Positions 32,778-44,308 of a stretch of 64,000 nucleotides of DNA are shown in pieces. Each line of letters begins with the position of its first letter. The stretch's first letter is position 1. The stretch is taken from assembly GCA_024516155.1 (NCBI GenBank), contig JAJJXM010000035.1:1-64000 (forward strand). Direction: 5' to 3'. Origin of the DNA: Pyronema omphalodes (taxonomy: Eukaryota; Ascomycota; Pezizomycetes; Pezizales; Pyronemataceae). Under the pieces are notes generated by a model, which had not been told where the DNA came from, searched no databases, and saw only the letters and a program-made list of their open reading frames with translations. The position numbers and the translations under genes were made by a program.

Positions 32778-33783
32778 GTTGGATAGGCTGCTATAAAGCA
32801 GATTGCAGGATAAGAGTGGCGTTTTATGATATGCGATAAGTTACCAAGGAAAGGCTATGTTCATGTTCAGCATTTGCAGCCAGTATGCACGATTCAGAAA
32901 AGGTTTCATATTAGAGATTTAAAACGATTATCAGCAAGGCAGGGTTTATTCTAAAGTCATGAATGGGAGGGGATAGGAGATGATTTTAGCATTCCTATGC
33001 TTGTTTGCTGAAGCTTTGGATGGATCTTTGAATTTACCGATGCAGGGCGTTGCCCTAGGATCCTTTTGTAGCTATAAATGTCAGTGACAAGGATCAATAC
33101 AATTATAGTATTCTTGATTAAAATTTCCCGATCTTGTAGTTTTTCATATTGTTGAACCTAGCTTAATTGGTGTGAAGTCCTAGTATGCTCTAATAATCCA
33201 GTTTGTGATGCAAATTATCAGCGTATCATTTCTGACCTGTACGTAACGGAATCGTGACTACATGTAATAGAGGGTTCATGGGTTATATCTCTAAGATTTG
33301 CCATCTTCTTTATGAGTGGCATTTACAACGTTTCACGGCCGTGCATTTTCTAACCGTTTATGCAAGCTGAATGCAATTTTACGCAAATGCCATTAATTCC
33401 TGACGCATGTGGAGGAGGGATTAAAGTTACCATTATTACTCCCAATGTCACTTGTTTTAGCTCGATGTTGCAACCATCCGTGTACTGTTGCCGATCGACC
33501 ATTACTAACTACTATATGCATCATAGGTACATCATGTTGGACAATCTAATGGTGCTGCGTAATTTATGATACTCACTGCTTTTGCTTCCACCTCCACATT
33601 TTTGGAAAACTTCAAGTTTCAGCTTCCAGGACGTTCCGCCAGAGACAATTCCGTTGCGACATATTCCAGAGCTACTTCAAACCTCTAATAGCGGTGTCAA
33701 ACTACGCCAATCCCATATCCTACGATTGATAGATCTACAACTACTCTCCCTACATTGGTACAGACAGCAGAACTTAATACGAC
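32778..33783. other. intergenic; right part is the conserved upstream flank of the F-box/LRR-like gene
   Basis: 32778-33400 shows nothing notable. 33420-33783 aligns with 54470-54825 and partly with 30884-31150, showing that the upstream region was duplicated together with the gene. Confidence 0.6.
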
Positions 33784-34083
33784 ATGGTGCACCCCATCGA
33801 TGAGAACCGACCAGAAAAGGAGGTTGTTAGAATCCTTGAAGTTGAAATTCTTTTTTGACAGGAGAGCTAATCCGTGTCGTCTTTCTAGCATGATGGTATT
33901 CGATTCCGATATGGTGGACCACGCAAAGCAAATGCGAAAATCATTGAAAAGGCCGCACTTGTAAAACGGCCGGCAAAAAACCTTGTAGGTGCTCGATAAG
34001 TAAGCGATCTGTGCATTTTCTCTAACGTATGAGGATAGAAACTTTTCGACCTCAATTGCGATGTTCTATACTTTCTCTGTCAG

Positions 34084-36212
34084 TATATGAATGCGGCTGA
34101 TTTGAAGAACATGGCCGTTGTTTGCAAAGAGATCTCCCAGCACACATTACGCTACATGCACATGCATTTAACATGGGTTTTACGCGAAGATACGGGGGCT
34201 GGTAGTATACTCGAAACCATTTCCAAGACTGAGAAGGCTGTAGTAAGTACTCGTACCATGCATTATTGGGTGTCATGGAGCTGACTCGGATATCTGCTGT
34301 TAGGCGACATCTACCAACTTGCAATGTGTACGGAAAGTTGACATGTCTCGATGCATGAAAATGCAATCTTTGATGCTGTTGCGCAACATGCCCAACATTA
34401 CAAAGTTGGGAATCGATTTTACGTTTACCGACAACGTCAGCGAAATTTATTTCACCTGTGAGGATTTCGAGCGACTCTACGGCGATACGATATTACCAAA
34501 GTTGGAAGAGATTACCATAACTCCAGTCAGGATGGAAGACTTGCAAGGCATTTTGTCGAAAGCAAGAAGTTTAGAAAGGATGCATATTGTCCTGCCAACG
34601 CAGGACATCACCCATTCTCATGATGGCTTAGTAGAAGGTATGCAACAGCAGGGAAGAAATCACGTTCTCGCTCAAACAGTCGGTAAACAGCTAAAGGAGC
34701 TATTCATATATTACGGGCTCTCCAATGTCGCCTGGCCTCTTGCAATTCCATGCTTGGACGACAGGCGTCTTTGGCCGGAACTTAAAGTTGTTCAATATCA
34801 AAATATCTTGGATCGAATAACTCGTCCCGACCCCGATCCGATATGCGGCCGGATCAACCTCCTAAAAAGTGTGTACAGGCAACATGTACGTCATGGCGGA
34901 TACGATGTCAAGTTCACAAAACCGTTTGTACTTCGGTTCCCAGACCTGAAAATATTAAAGTGCGAAAATGAACTACAGGTTCGACAAAGCAGGGAATTTA
35001 TCCACTGGTTGAGTAGTGCTAATGGCCCCGATGCGGACGACATATATTTGATGACCGACGATGATGACACGCTATTATCAACAGATCTCTCCGTGATAGA
35101 AGAAGATGATTTCATGCAATTAGAAATAGATGCTCTGGAAGAAATAGTTGATTTGGAGACCAGAGTGACATTATTTTATGAGAGGCCAATTAAATTCAGG
35201 CTCGGTGGGTAGTTTGCACCGACCTTTGTCACCAATAACCTCTTATTCCATGTTTTGGCGAGCAAGATTCAACGTCTGACGTTTTCTCCAACCGGATTTT
35301 ATCGAATGGCAGGGCAGGGAACTCAGGCTCATCATCAAGAAAATGAGTGGGCAGCATTCTTGACGTTATTCCTTGGTAAATGTATAAATATGACGGAGTT
35401 CAGACTGCATTGGAAAGGCACGGGGGGTGGGACCAACTTTCCGCTTCGAGACTTTGCGCTTCAACTCGCGAGCCTTTGCCGAGATTCTCAACTACGCGCT
35501 CTGGATATAGATGCATCTAGACTTATGAGTCCGCCGCCTAATCGCCCATACGCATTTAACGATGAGGAACTTTGCACGGTGAATAAACATCTATCCTGGA
35601 TCAATGTACCTCAACTGCTTCCCGGCAGGAATCCCTATGAGCTAATGCTGTGAGTTCCCCCATCATTGTAAGATTCAACTCTGGCTCTAATATAATTTTA
35701 GACGGAATCTACGCGAATTGACATTACGCAATTTGTATATCAATAGCAAGGCGGAATTTAAATGGTTCATGAGTCTCAGCAGCATCAAGACGCTGGAGAA
35801 ATTACGGATATATGGACTAGTATGGCATCACGGATACCATAGATGGGCGTATGTCTACGGATGGACGAATCATATTCTCAATGAAGGCGATGAAGGTAAT
35901 CCAATTAACTATTACCCTGTCAATTACAGCATGAATCGGATTCCTGATACCTGGAATGAAAAAGCCTGGGATAGCCATGGCAATGGCGATGGCAATGGCG
36001 ATGATGATGAAAATGCAAGTGACACTGATTCAAATTTTGGGGTGGATATCCGCTTCTCAAGTCACACTGACGAAGAGTTAAGAACCGAAAGACTCCGGGT
36101 GTGGATAACGGAGCGTTTATTGGCAGAGGCGAGAAGAGTCGGAGGCGCCTGTCGTGACGTTGTAATACGGGACCTGGTCACTAATGGGAAACCATTTCGT
36201 ACATCATGTTAA
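34084..36212 (+). CDS. F-box/LRR-like protein, copy 1 (in-frame TAG)
   Basis: Exons seen: 34084-34242, 34304-35649 and 35702-36212. Introns 34243-34303 (GTAAGT...TTAG) and 35650-35701 (GTGAGT...TTTTAG) are well formed. The start NAADLKNMAVVCKEISQHTLRY looks like the second half of an F-box; 5' exons between 33784 and 34083 are not resolved. Leucine-rich segments follow (SLMLLRNMPNITKLGI, LRELTLRNLYI, LEKLRIYGLVW) and an acidic stretch precedes the middle. F-box/LRR proteins recruit targets to SCF ubiquitin ligases; that role is inferred. A TAG at 35210-35212 (GGT GGG TAG TTT) interrupts the second exon, but the same frame continues on both sides and the paralogue has the identical stop. It is either intronic, read through, or a shared disabling mutation. 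Confidence 0.55.
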
Positions 36213-36788
36213 CATGAAATACATAGGTTAATCGTCTCTTATTATTATGTCTGCGTTGTATATGTATACAAAATCGTCAAATTATTTTATGTGTACGAAG
36301 TACGAAGACGCTGGTATTGATGATACTGATACTGATATTGATTCTGATGGTATTAATATTAATATTTTTTTCTTCTTCTTTTGTCTGTTTGTTTGGTTGG
36401 GTTAATTACTTTTTTTATGTCAGACTGAAACCCCTTTATACTTTCTGTAGTTGTTTTGAATAGAACGTTAGTATTGAATCCTTCATAAGTGTTTTGTCAC
36501 TTTTTGTTTATGCTTTGATAACCTAGACGAAGTTAGACGAAGTCAGACGAACCTAGACAAAGTCAGACGAACTCAGACAAGCATAGATAAACCTAGACAA
36601 AATATTCTTTTTTGGGGGGGTGCCGTGTGGATTATTTGGATACTATAGTCTCGCCTTGATGGGACTGAGAATAGAACTGCTGATAGGACTGCTGATTAAA
36701 CTGCTGATGGGACTGCTGATGGGACTGCTGGTGGGACTGAGAATGAAAATATACTGGCAGACTGCATGCAAGCCAGATACATGAATCC
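36213..36788. other. intergenic with short tandem motifs
   Basis: Contains imperfect 10-nt units of the form agacgaagtc at about 36525-36602 and gactgctgat units at 36670-36735. No gene seen. Confidence 0.55.
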
Positions 36789-36980
36789 TGATAGTGATAG
36801 TGATAGTGATAGTGATAGTGATAGTGATAGTGATAGTGATAGTGATAGTGATAGTGATAGTGATAGTGATAGTGATAGTGATAGTGATAGTGATAGTGAT
36901 AGTGATAGTGATAGTGATAGTGATAGTGATAGTGATAGTGATAGTGATAGTGATAGTGATAGTGATAGTGATAGTGATAG
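36789..36980 (+). repeat. hexanucleotide microsatellite, 32 x TGATAG
   Basis: 192 nt of exact TGATAG units. It is free of stops in some frames on both strands (Ser-Asp, Ile-Val, Tyr-His and Leu-Ser dipeptides), which creates artificial ORFs. Confidence 0.97.
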
Positions 36981-37506
36981 CAAGTTATAACTAAAGAGCA
37001 GAGCCGTGTTTGAGGAATTGAGGAATTGATGAATTGATGAATTGAGGAATTGATGAATATCATAGTGGGAGTTTTTAATGGACTTGAAACTGGGGGGCTA
37101 GGTGGGCGGGGTGGGCGGGGTGGGCGGGGTGGGGGGAGGACTGAGGAGGAGCAGGACTGAGGAGGAGCCGGCCGGGGCGATACGCTGGTGCGAGTGCGAG
37201 TGATGCTGCATGATGCTGCATGACGGCGACAGGATGATAGGAGTGATAGGATGATAGGAGTGATGGAGCATGATACGCAATATGTAAGTAGCGATTATTT
37301 TGAAATTCATACATATGAAAAATGGAAAAATGGAAAATGGAAAACCAGAATACCAGAAAACCTAGAAAAACTAGAAAGCAGAAAAGCAGAAAAGCAGAAA
37401 AGCAGAAAACGCCTTTTATCTATTATCTATTCTCACCGCTAAATCCCTCTGTTCTCCGCCCCTTCATTTTTCCGCCCCTTAATTTTCCCGCTCCCCATCC
37501 CTTCCT
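36981..37506. other. intergenic, 3' side of TPT1
   Basis: Gattgagg-type repeats at 37010-37055, GGGGTGGGCG units at 37100-37135 and gaaaa/agaaaagc repeats at 37320-37410. Nothing coding. Confidence 0.5.
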
Positions 37507-38691
37507 TCATCCCTTCCCCCCCGTCCCCCTCTCTGTCCACCCCCCCTCCCCCCACCCCTTCCCCCCCCTCCCTCCGCCCCTCCCCTTCCCAAACGGAACC
37601 CTCTTCCACTCCTCGGGCACCACAACCCTAAACCCCCGTTCCGCATCCCAAACCGTTCCCAACCCCCTCTTCCTATCCACAACCCTCCTCACAAACCGCA
37701 TCGGTAACATACCCTCCTCATTACCTTCCGTTAATACCACCCCGTTCTCGGAGCGCAAAAATTTCATCCCCGCGGCAGACGCGCTGTTGCCGTCGATTAG
37801 GAATATGATTTCTGCGTCGGTGCGCATGCCGGAGATGATGGGGGTGGGGGCGGGGGCGGGGGCGTGGGCGGTGGGCCCGGCGGGTACGGCGGGTACTGGG
37901 GCAGCACCCGTCTGCTTTGCCGCTCCCTCGGCCCCTTCGGCCCCCTCGGCTGCCTCGGTCCCCTCGCCCCCCTCGGCAAGATCCCCACCCAACTCCACCA
38001 CGTTCCCAGCGGGCGCAAGATGCACATGTACCCTACCGCCCTTTTTCAAACCCCCCGACCTCACAATCTCCTCCAAAAACGCATAATAGCTCCCATGCAC
38101 CAAATCGCCGGGTTCCCTTAACTCTTCCATCTCAACTTTCACATCGATACTATGACCCTGGTTTGCTCTGATATACCATTTCCCTGTTTCTGTTTCTTGG
38201 AGTAGGGAATATCGTTGTTTGTCGTTGCTGGATACTAGGTGTTGCAGTTTGCTGAAGGTTAGGTGCTGGGATTTATATTTATTGAGAGAGAGCTGGGAAG
38301 AGGGGTTAGTAGAGGGGGATAAGAAGGGGGTTAGAGGGGAGAAGATGGGGGTTAGTAGAGGGGGGATAGGATGGGAGGAAAGACGTACTAGGTCCTCGAC
38401 AAGCGCGTACCCGTCGGGGCGTAGCTTTAGACCTTCTTTGGCGGCGTTGTGACGGAGCGTGGAGGATAGCGCTTTGCTGAGCTTTACGTCTTCGGATAGG
38501 GGGGCTCGCGGTTTACGGGTGGTGTTTTTGTTTTTGTTGTTGGGGTCTTTTTTCTCGGCTGTGTCTTGCTTCGAGGTTGCGGTTTGGCTGTTGTTTTTGT
38601 TGATATCCTTTGCATTTGCCGCGCTGGATATTATGGTTGAGGTCGTGTCAACAGCAGCAGCCGTAGACGCAGCCGTAGTATCCCCAGCCAT
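37507..38691 (-). CDS. TPT1: tRNA 2'-phosphotransferase
   Basis: The enzyme transfers the splice-junction 2'-phosphate of ligated tRNAs to NAD+, the last step of tRNA splicing. Start ATG at 38691; no in-frame ATG lies upstream. Motifs: LSKALSSTLRHNA (RNA-binding winged-helix start), LRPDGYALVEDL, SNDKQRYSLL, IRANQGHSI, LVHGSYYAFLEEIV and RVHVHLAPAG, then DAEIIFLID and SENGVVLTEG, all characteristic of the KptA/Tpt1 family. A 96-nt intron (38293-38388, GTACGT...CCCAG, with repeated CTACTAAC branch sites) lies after VEDL. It is a multiple of three without stops, so an unspliced reading stays open. The spliced protein has 362 residues. Between VELGGD and ISGMR sits a fungal-type Ala/Pro/Gly-rich insert of about 45 residues. 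Confidence 0.9.
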   Translation of the reverse strand: MAGDTTAASTAAAVDTTSTIISSAANAKDINKNNSQTATSKQDTAEKKDPNNKNKNTTRKPRAPLSEDVKLSKALSSTLRHNAAKEGLKLRPDGYALVEDLVRLSSHPIPPLLTPIFSPLTPFLSPSTNPSSQLSLNKYKSQHLTFSKLQHLVSSNDKQRYSLLQETETGKWYIRANQGHSIDVKVEMEELREPGDLVHGSYYAFLEEIVRSGGLKKGGRVHVHLAPAGNVVELGGDLAEGGEGTEAAEGAEGAEGAAKQTGAAPVPAVPAGPTAHAPAPAPTPIISGMRTDAEIIFLIDGNSASAAGMKFLRSENGVVLTEGNEEGMLPMRFVRRVVDRKRGLGTVWDAERGFRVVVPEEWKRVPFGKGRGGGRGGKGWGEGGWTERGTGGKG

Positions 38692-40242
38692 AGTAGCAGC
38701 AGTAGTATAAAAACTCCTCCCTACGTTTCCCAAAGTCCCCACGTTCCTTCCCTTACCCGTAGCAATCGCAGTCCTGGCAATCACAGTCCTGGCAATCGCA
38801 GTCCTGGCAGTCGCAGCAACAGCAGCAGCGGTAAGAAACCTTCGATTCAGTATAGTGACAGCGCTTTTGGCGACGGCGGTGATCGCGATGATCGTGAGGC
38901 CGGTGATCTTTCTGGTGACAGCGCTGTTGATCGTGTTGATGACGCCGGTGATCGCGAGGCCGGTGATCTTTCTGATGATCGTGGTGGTGACAGCGCTTTC
39001 AGTGACGGCGCTCGTGTCAGTAGTAGTGCTGGCGATAGTAGCGGTCGCGGTAACGTCAATTCAGCGTGTCAATTCAGCGTGATCTTTCTGGTGGCAGCGC
39101 TTTCAGTGACGGCGGTGACGGCGCTCGTGTGAGCAGTGATAGCAGTGACGCCGGTAATCTTTCTGGTGACGCCGGTGATCGCGGGGCCGGTAATCGTGAA
39201 AGTAGCGGTAACGTCAATTCAGCGTCTCAATTCAGCGTGATCGTGGCGATGGTAGCGGTGGCGACTCAGTTAACCTATGTACTGTAAGTGGCGACAGAAG
39301 CTATCGCGAGTGACGAGTCTCGAGTGACGAGTGGCGAGTGTCGAGTCTCGAGTGGCGTGTGATGTGGTGTGTGGCGTGTGTCGAGTGGCGAAAGTTCACC
39401 GTCGATAGCGCGATATAAGGTGGTGATGTGATGTGATGTGATGTAGTTCTCGAACCGTTTTGCGGGTTGTGCGGCGGTGCGACGGGTTGTGCGACGGTGC
39501 GGCTCTTTCTATGGCGGTGCGACGGCAGTGCGACGGTGGTGCGGTGCGGTGGTGCGACGGTGCGACGGTGCGGCTCTTTCTATGGCGTTGCTATGGCGGG
39601 GCGGGGTGGGGTGGGGTTGCGTTGCGTTGCTATGTATGGCGGGGCGGTGGTGGGGTGGGGTTGCTATGGCGGGGTACAGTGGATGGAATAGTTACGTGAC
39701 ATTTATTACGTTGACATACCTGTACGGGTACGGGTGCATACATACGGGTAAACATTTACGCGGATTTACGTGGATTTACACGAGTTTACGCGGGGTGTAT
39801 AACCCCTCAACGCGAGCTTGCAGACGGTGAAAGTGAAGGATATCGATAACATCACTTGTTCCATCACCAGACAACAAGAAAAAGAAGGCACAATGGGGGA
39901 AAAAAAAGAAAAGTGTAGTAGGTAGTAACCCATAACGCATATCATCATTAAACCTATAAAACAAAAAACATCAAACAAAAAAAAAGTAACAAATACCAAA
40001 TCTCTGTATGGGTATCATTATCCATTTGGTTAACCATTGGTATATATCTCAACTTTTGAATCACACCGCACGCACCCATCCTACCTCCTCCATTACAAAA
40101 AAAGCCTTCCTTCCTCCTTTCCCTCCTACTTTCTTAGAAAAAAAAAAAAACGTAACCAGCTATTCTCCCATAACTAATAAAAAAACATCGCGAAAAACAT
40201 GATCAAACAAAATCTAAACTAAACCGCGCCACTCCAGGGCAT
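38692..40242. other. intergenic, repeat-rich
   Basis: 38755-38820 has gcaatcgcagtcctg units; 38860-39250 has imperfect repeats built from ggtgatcttTctggtgacagcgct and gacgccggtgatcgc; 39300-39400 has gagtgacgagt units; 39460-39700 has gtgcgacggtgcgg units. The last 300 bp before ACL1's stop are AT-rich. No conserved gene is recognised, although one plus-strand frame through 38760-39130 is open and Gly/Asp/Ser-rich. Confidence 0.5.
38860..39240 (+). repeat. imperfect minisatellite (GDAGDRxAGDLSG-type)
   Basis: Irregular repeats of about 50 nt sharing 'ccggtgatctttctg', 'gacagcgcttt(c)agtgacggc' and 'ggtaacgtcaattcagcg'. In the + frame they read as Gly/Asp/Ser-rich repeats, but there is no supported start or gene. 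Confidence 0.65.
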
Positions 40243-42258
40243 CTACAAAGAAACCTCAACACGTCCCTCGTTACCAGGAGCATTACCCTGGAGGTTAGGC
40301 AAAAGGTAAGTGATATCATCCCAAGGATGTCTGTAAAGACCGGTTCTCAATCTCTTCTGGTCGAGGTAGTGTGCAATCAAACCAATCGATCTTCCAAGAA
40401 CGAAAAGTCCGTTCAAGACACCGTTCTTCAAGTAGTCCTCAGCCTCCTCAGCACTGAAAGCACCACAGTTTCTGATCAAGTCGACGAAGCAAACAGCGAT
40501 ACATCCATCAACGTTCAAGATCAAGTTGTCCTTCTTGGAGGTGGTAACAGTCTCGACAGCCAATGCGTAGTCAAGGAGCTTATGCGTGGGGAAGTTCTTC
40601 AAGACGTATTCCTTGACAAGCTCGACACGCAAGTCGGGGTTGTTGCGGGACTTGACCTTGTGTCCAATTCCGGGAATGAGCTTGTTCTGCTTCCTCATAG
40701 AGTCGACAAAGTCACGAGGAGACAATCCCTTGTCGAAAGCACCAGTGAACTCAGCGGCAGCTCCGTCCAAAGCTCCTCCGAATCTCTCTCCAATGGTCAA
40801 AAGACCAGAGACCAAAGAGGAAATCAAGTCCTTTCCAGCACGGGTGGTAATGATGGTGTTCATAGCTCCGGAAACAGCGGGACCGTGATCAGCAGTCAAC
40901 ATAAGAACCATCTCCAAGAACTTGCTTGCGTAAGAGGGAAGACGACGACGGAACCAAAGAAGAGACATGACACCTCCGATTCCAATGTCCTCTTTGAAGA
41001 CGTCAGAAATGGGCATTCCAGCGTAGAGAAGCTCCTGTCCACGGTCGTCGGAGATGGTGGAGATGAAGGCAGCGGGTTTACGGATGAGACCAAGCTCCTG
41101 AGCCCAGGAGTAGTCGATGGGGATCTTGGGAGGGGTAGGCTCGGGCTGGGGAACGATAGTTCCCTTGGCAACGAGGTCATTGTAGACAGCCTTGAGAGTC
41201 TCGGGGAAGTCCTCGAAGGTGTCGGGAACGTGGAATCCGGCCTCCTTCATGGCGGCATTCTTGGCAGCGGCGGTCTCAAGCTGGGAGTTGGCGAAAGATC
41301 CAGCGTGTCCGAACTGAACCTCAGTGGTCAACATGGATGCGACGGTACCGATGGCCCAGGCGACAATGGGCTTGGTGATCACTCCGTTCTTGACGGCCTC
41401 AATGACACGGTACTCCTCAACTCCTCCGACCTCTCCGAGCAAGACCAAGATCTTGCACTCAGGGTCGGCCTGGTAACGCAACAAGTGGTCAATGAAGGTG
41501 GTACCGGGGTAACGATCTCCTCCGATAGCAACTCCCTCGTAGACACCGTTGGTGGTGGCAGCAATGATGTTGTTCAACTCGTTGGACATACCTCCAGACT
41601 TGGAGACGTATCCGACGGAACCAGCACGGTAAAGCTTGGAGGCAACAATGTTGTCCATCATACCTCCAGTGTTTCCAATCTTGAAACATCCGGGCTTGAT
41701 ACCTCCGACGGTAGCAGGTCCAATGATGGTGATACCCTTCTTCTGGGCAATGTGCAAGATTTCACGTGCGCGACGCTCAGGAACACCCTCGGCGATGATG
41801 GCGATCGTCTTGATCTGGGGCTTGTTCATAAGCTCGAGAGTAGAGCTGTAGACGGATCGGGAAGAGGCAAAGTTTACGACCTGTCCATGTTAGCGCGTGC
41901 CTTAAACGCGCCCTACGGGGCTACTCACAGTGTCGACATCAGGGTGCTTTTCGCAGGCCTTGTCAACCTCCTGGTAGACAGGAAGAAGGGTCTCCGACGT
42001 TCCCCAGTACATCTTGGAGACGAACTGTCCTCCGAAGGGGTAGATGATTCCTGCTACGGAAGGAGTCTTGCGCTTGCAGATGAAGTCGAAATCCAACATT
42101 CCCTGGCATGCCTTGGGCTGTAATCCGTAGACGAATGCTCTAGTCTTGGGGTGGAACAAAGTGTGCTCCGGGGGAGGAGAGCGCGGCCGTGATGGTGCGG
42201 TGAAGCGGCGGATGTTGTCGTTGGCGGCCGGGCCGGGAGGAGAGAGAGAAGCGGCCAT
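40243..42258 (-). CDS. acl1: ATP-citrate lyase subunit 1 (C-terminal, citrate synthase-like)
   Basis: Catalyses, with subunit 2, citrate + CoA + ATP to acetyl-CoA + oxaloacetate + ADP + Pi in the cytosol. Exons 42258-41929 and 41880-40243 give 655 residues, normal for fungi. The 48-nt intron has GTGAGT, branch CGCTAAC and acceptor ACAG, and joins HPDVDT to VVNFASSRS. The CoA-ligase part contains [36 protein letters not shown] and the phosphohistidine loop in [12 protein letters not shown]. The citrate-synthase-like part has [33 protein letters not shown] and [15 protein letters not shown], and ends near EGRVEVSL. It is divergent from the subunit 2 gene, the usual arrangement in filamentous ascomycetes. 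Confidence 0.97.
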
Positions 42259-44308
42259 TGTGTGTTTCTAATGCGTTTCTGGGAGAGTTGTCAGTTGGAA
42301 ATTCTGATAGGAGCTTGTAGGTCGTCGCGCGAGATTTTAATCAACGCATTGAGCTCGTGATCGTCTGCCATTTTATCCAGAGTGCGGCTTTCGCAGAACT
42401 GAGGGGCAGGCGGCTGAAACCACGGCAGCCGTAGCAACAGTAGTCGCCGCACCTTGCAACACCGCTTTCATCAAAGAAGGGCGGAATATTGCAGAATTCC
42501 ATCCGTGGCAGATCAATTCTTGTGGATATGCTCTCAATGAAGAAACGTCACCCCCGCAAGAACTGACTGCTACTGAGAATCCAATGGTGTTGATGCAGCG
42601 GGCCCGAGTAAACAGAAACGGGGAAGAGCGGGGAAGCAACGTAGGTACGAAGCAACACAGAAAAGTAACAAACACAGGAAGCCTTACCGATGACGCTCTT
42701 GAATGTAATGATATTCTGGACGAAAGGAAGAAGAGGAGGTGTCGAGACTTTCTGGTCAAGTAAAAATGGGGAGCAGGAGAATGTCGGAGAAGACGGAGAA
42801 AAGACTCAGAAGAAGAAGAGGTCGTGGAAAAGAAAGCGGCAGCTCTCGTCGCAACCAGCGCTGCTTCTTTTCATTGCGGGGGTGGGCACTGGCACCCTCC
42901 CCCCCTCCCTCCCACCTCCCACCTTCCTCTGCACTGGTGTGCTTCCTCCTCACCTGCTGCTCCCCACACTCTGACTCCCAAATTTTTAGACTCAGTTGTT
43001 GGGGGCCCAACTTCTTTTCCTCGTTCGTGGTTACGCCGCCTACTTCGATCGCACAGCACTCCATCGGCGTGAATGTCGCGACTGGGATCATCTCGTGAGC
43101 CGAACTTGTTGAGTGGGGCCAATTGTGGAACTGTTTTTCCGAAAATGGTAAGCGTGAGCGGGAATTTCTGGCGTTGTCTTGGAAGTCGGTCAGCCAGGTT
43201 CCCGTCGGTAGCGTGTGCGTCTGGTGGCTGACAACGGTAGGTGAGCGGCGTTAGTGCGGAGTATTCCCTGCTGCGGGGTCCAGAATCTCGATTATGTGGG
43301 AATAAACTCTGGGCTTTTTCTGCGCTGGGTTCCTGACCCTGGAACACACCGGAACCCATACAGAACAAGTCTGACGCACGCAAAAGGAAAGCCCCCCCAA
43401 AAATGAGTGAAATCGGCAAATCATCAACCAAATCGCTGCTACTGTCAAAAATGCACCGCAGGCTGAGGGAGAGATGGACCCTGTGCTGTGTGTGCACGCT
43501 TGCCGGTTGCTCAAAACAATACCCACCACCGATTCTCAACAATCCGCCAATCAACGGAGTTCGCTGCGGGGCCAACGAACCCACAAAGAACCCAGTCCAA
43601 TCCTATCGCCCATTTGAATTAAAAAAAAAATGTCGCAAAAAAGATGTGCAGAACATGATAGAAACTGTTGCAGCTTGGTATAGTAATTCAAATCACTCTT
43701 TGGCTGCTGTAGCAGTTAGGGGGGGCTATCCACGGCTAATTTTGTCAAGTAAGAATTGCCTCCTTCGCCGGTGGCTGTGGTTGTGGTTGTGGTGGTTGTG
43801 TCTGTGCTGGAAAGTAGTAGTGCGGGGATGGATCCGCAAGCCACTCCGGTGCGCAAGACTCACCTTCCCCCTCACTCCCCTAACAAGTGTTGTGTCGTCG
43901 TCCACCCACCGCCCCCCCCCCCCACCCCCCTCCCCTCTCTGTCTGCCTCTCCAGCTGCCGCCCCGCTATACCACCACCACCACCATCTCAACCTGGCCCC
44001 GCCATTATTCTACCCACCTCAACCTGGCCTCGTCATACCATCTCAACCTGTAGCCCCTCCCCCCAAAGTAGCACCCCCCCCCCCCTCCCCCCCCCAAAAG
44101 TGAGAGCTTTTTTTTCCTCAACAACTCCAACCCCCATCACCTCCTCCGACGCATCCCCCCCACCCCCCCCGTCTTCCATCACAGTTCGTCCGTTCCATCA
44201 GAGTCCAATTCAAGTTCGCAGTTTCCATCCTCCCTTCTCCTCCATCTCCATCAACAAAGTAACTCCCTCTCCATCCAACCCGTCCATCACCACACCACAC
44301 ACCAAATC
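42259..44308. promoter_or_regulatory. divergent promoter region of the two ACL genes
   Basis: 2.05 kb between the two start codons. It holds long pyrimidine-rich tracts toward acl2 (43880-44300, many C-runs and CACC repeats), typical of strongly expressed fungal genes. Short overlapping ORFs are present but none shows a domain. The arrangement allows joint control of both subunits; no specific operator was identified. Confidence 0.6.

Noticed and set aside
35213..35649. Treating the parts before and after the TAG as two separate genes
   Set aside because: No new promoter or leader is visible, the frame is unchanged, and the arrangement is the same in the paralogue, so one interrupted gene is more likely.
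36525..36602. CRISPR-like short repeats
   Set aside because: Units are adjacent, imperfect and without spacers; this is an ordinary tandem repeat in a eukaryotic genome.
36632..37063. Tyr-His and Leu-Ser repeat ORFs on the minus strand
   Set aside because: Generated by the TGATAG microsatellite; flanks have no coding character.
40327..42123. 598-codon plus-strand ORF
   Set aside because: Antisense shadow of ATP-citrate lyase subunit 1, whose conserved motifs are all on the minus strand; open because of biased codon use.
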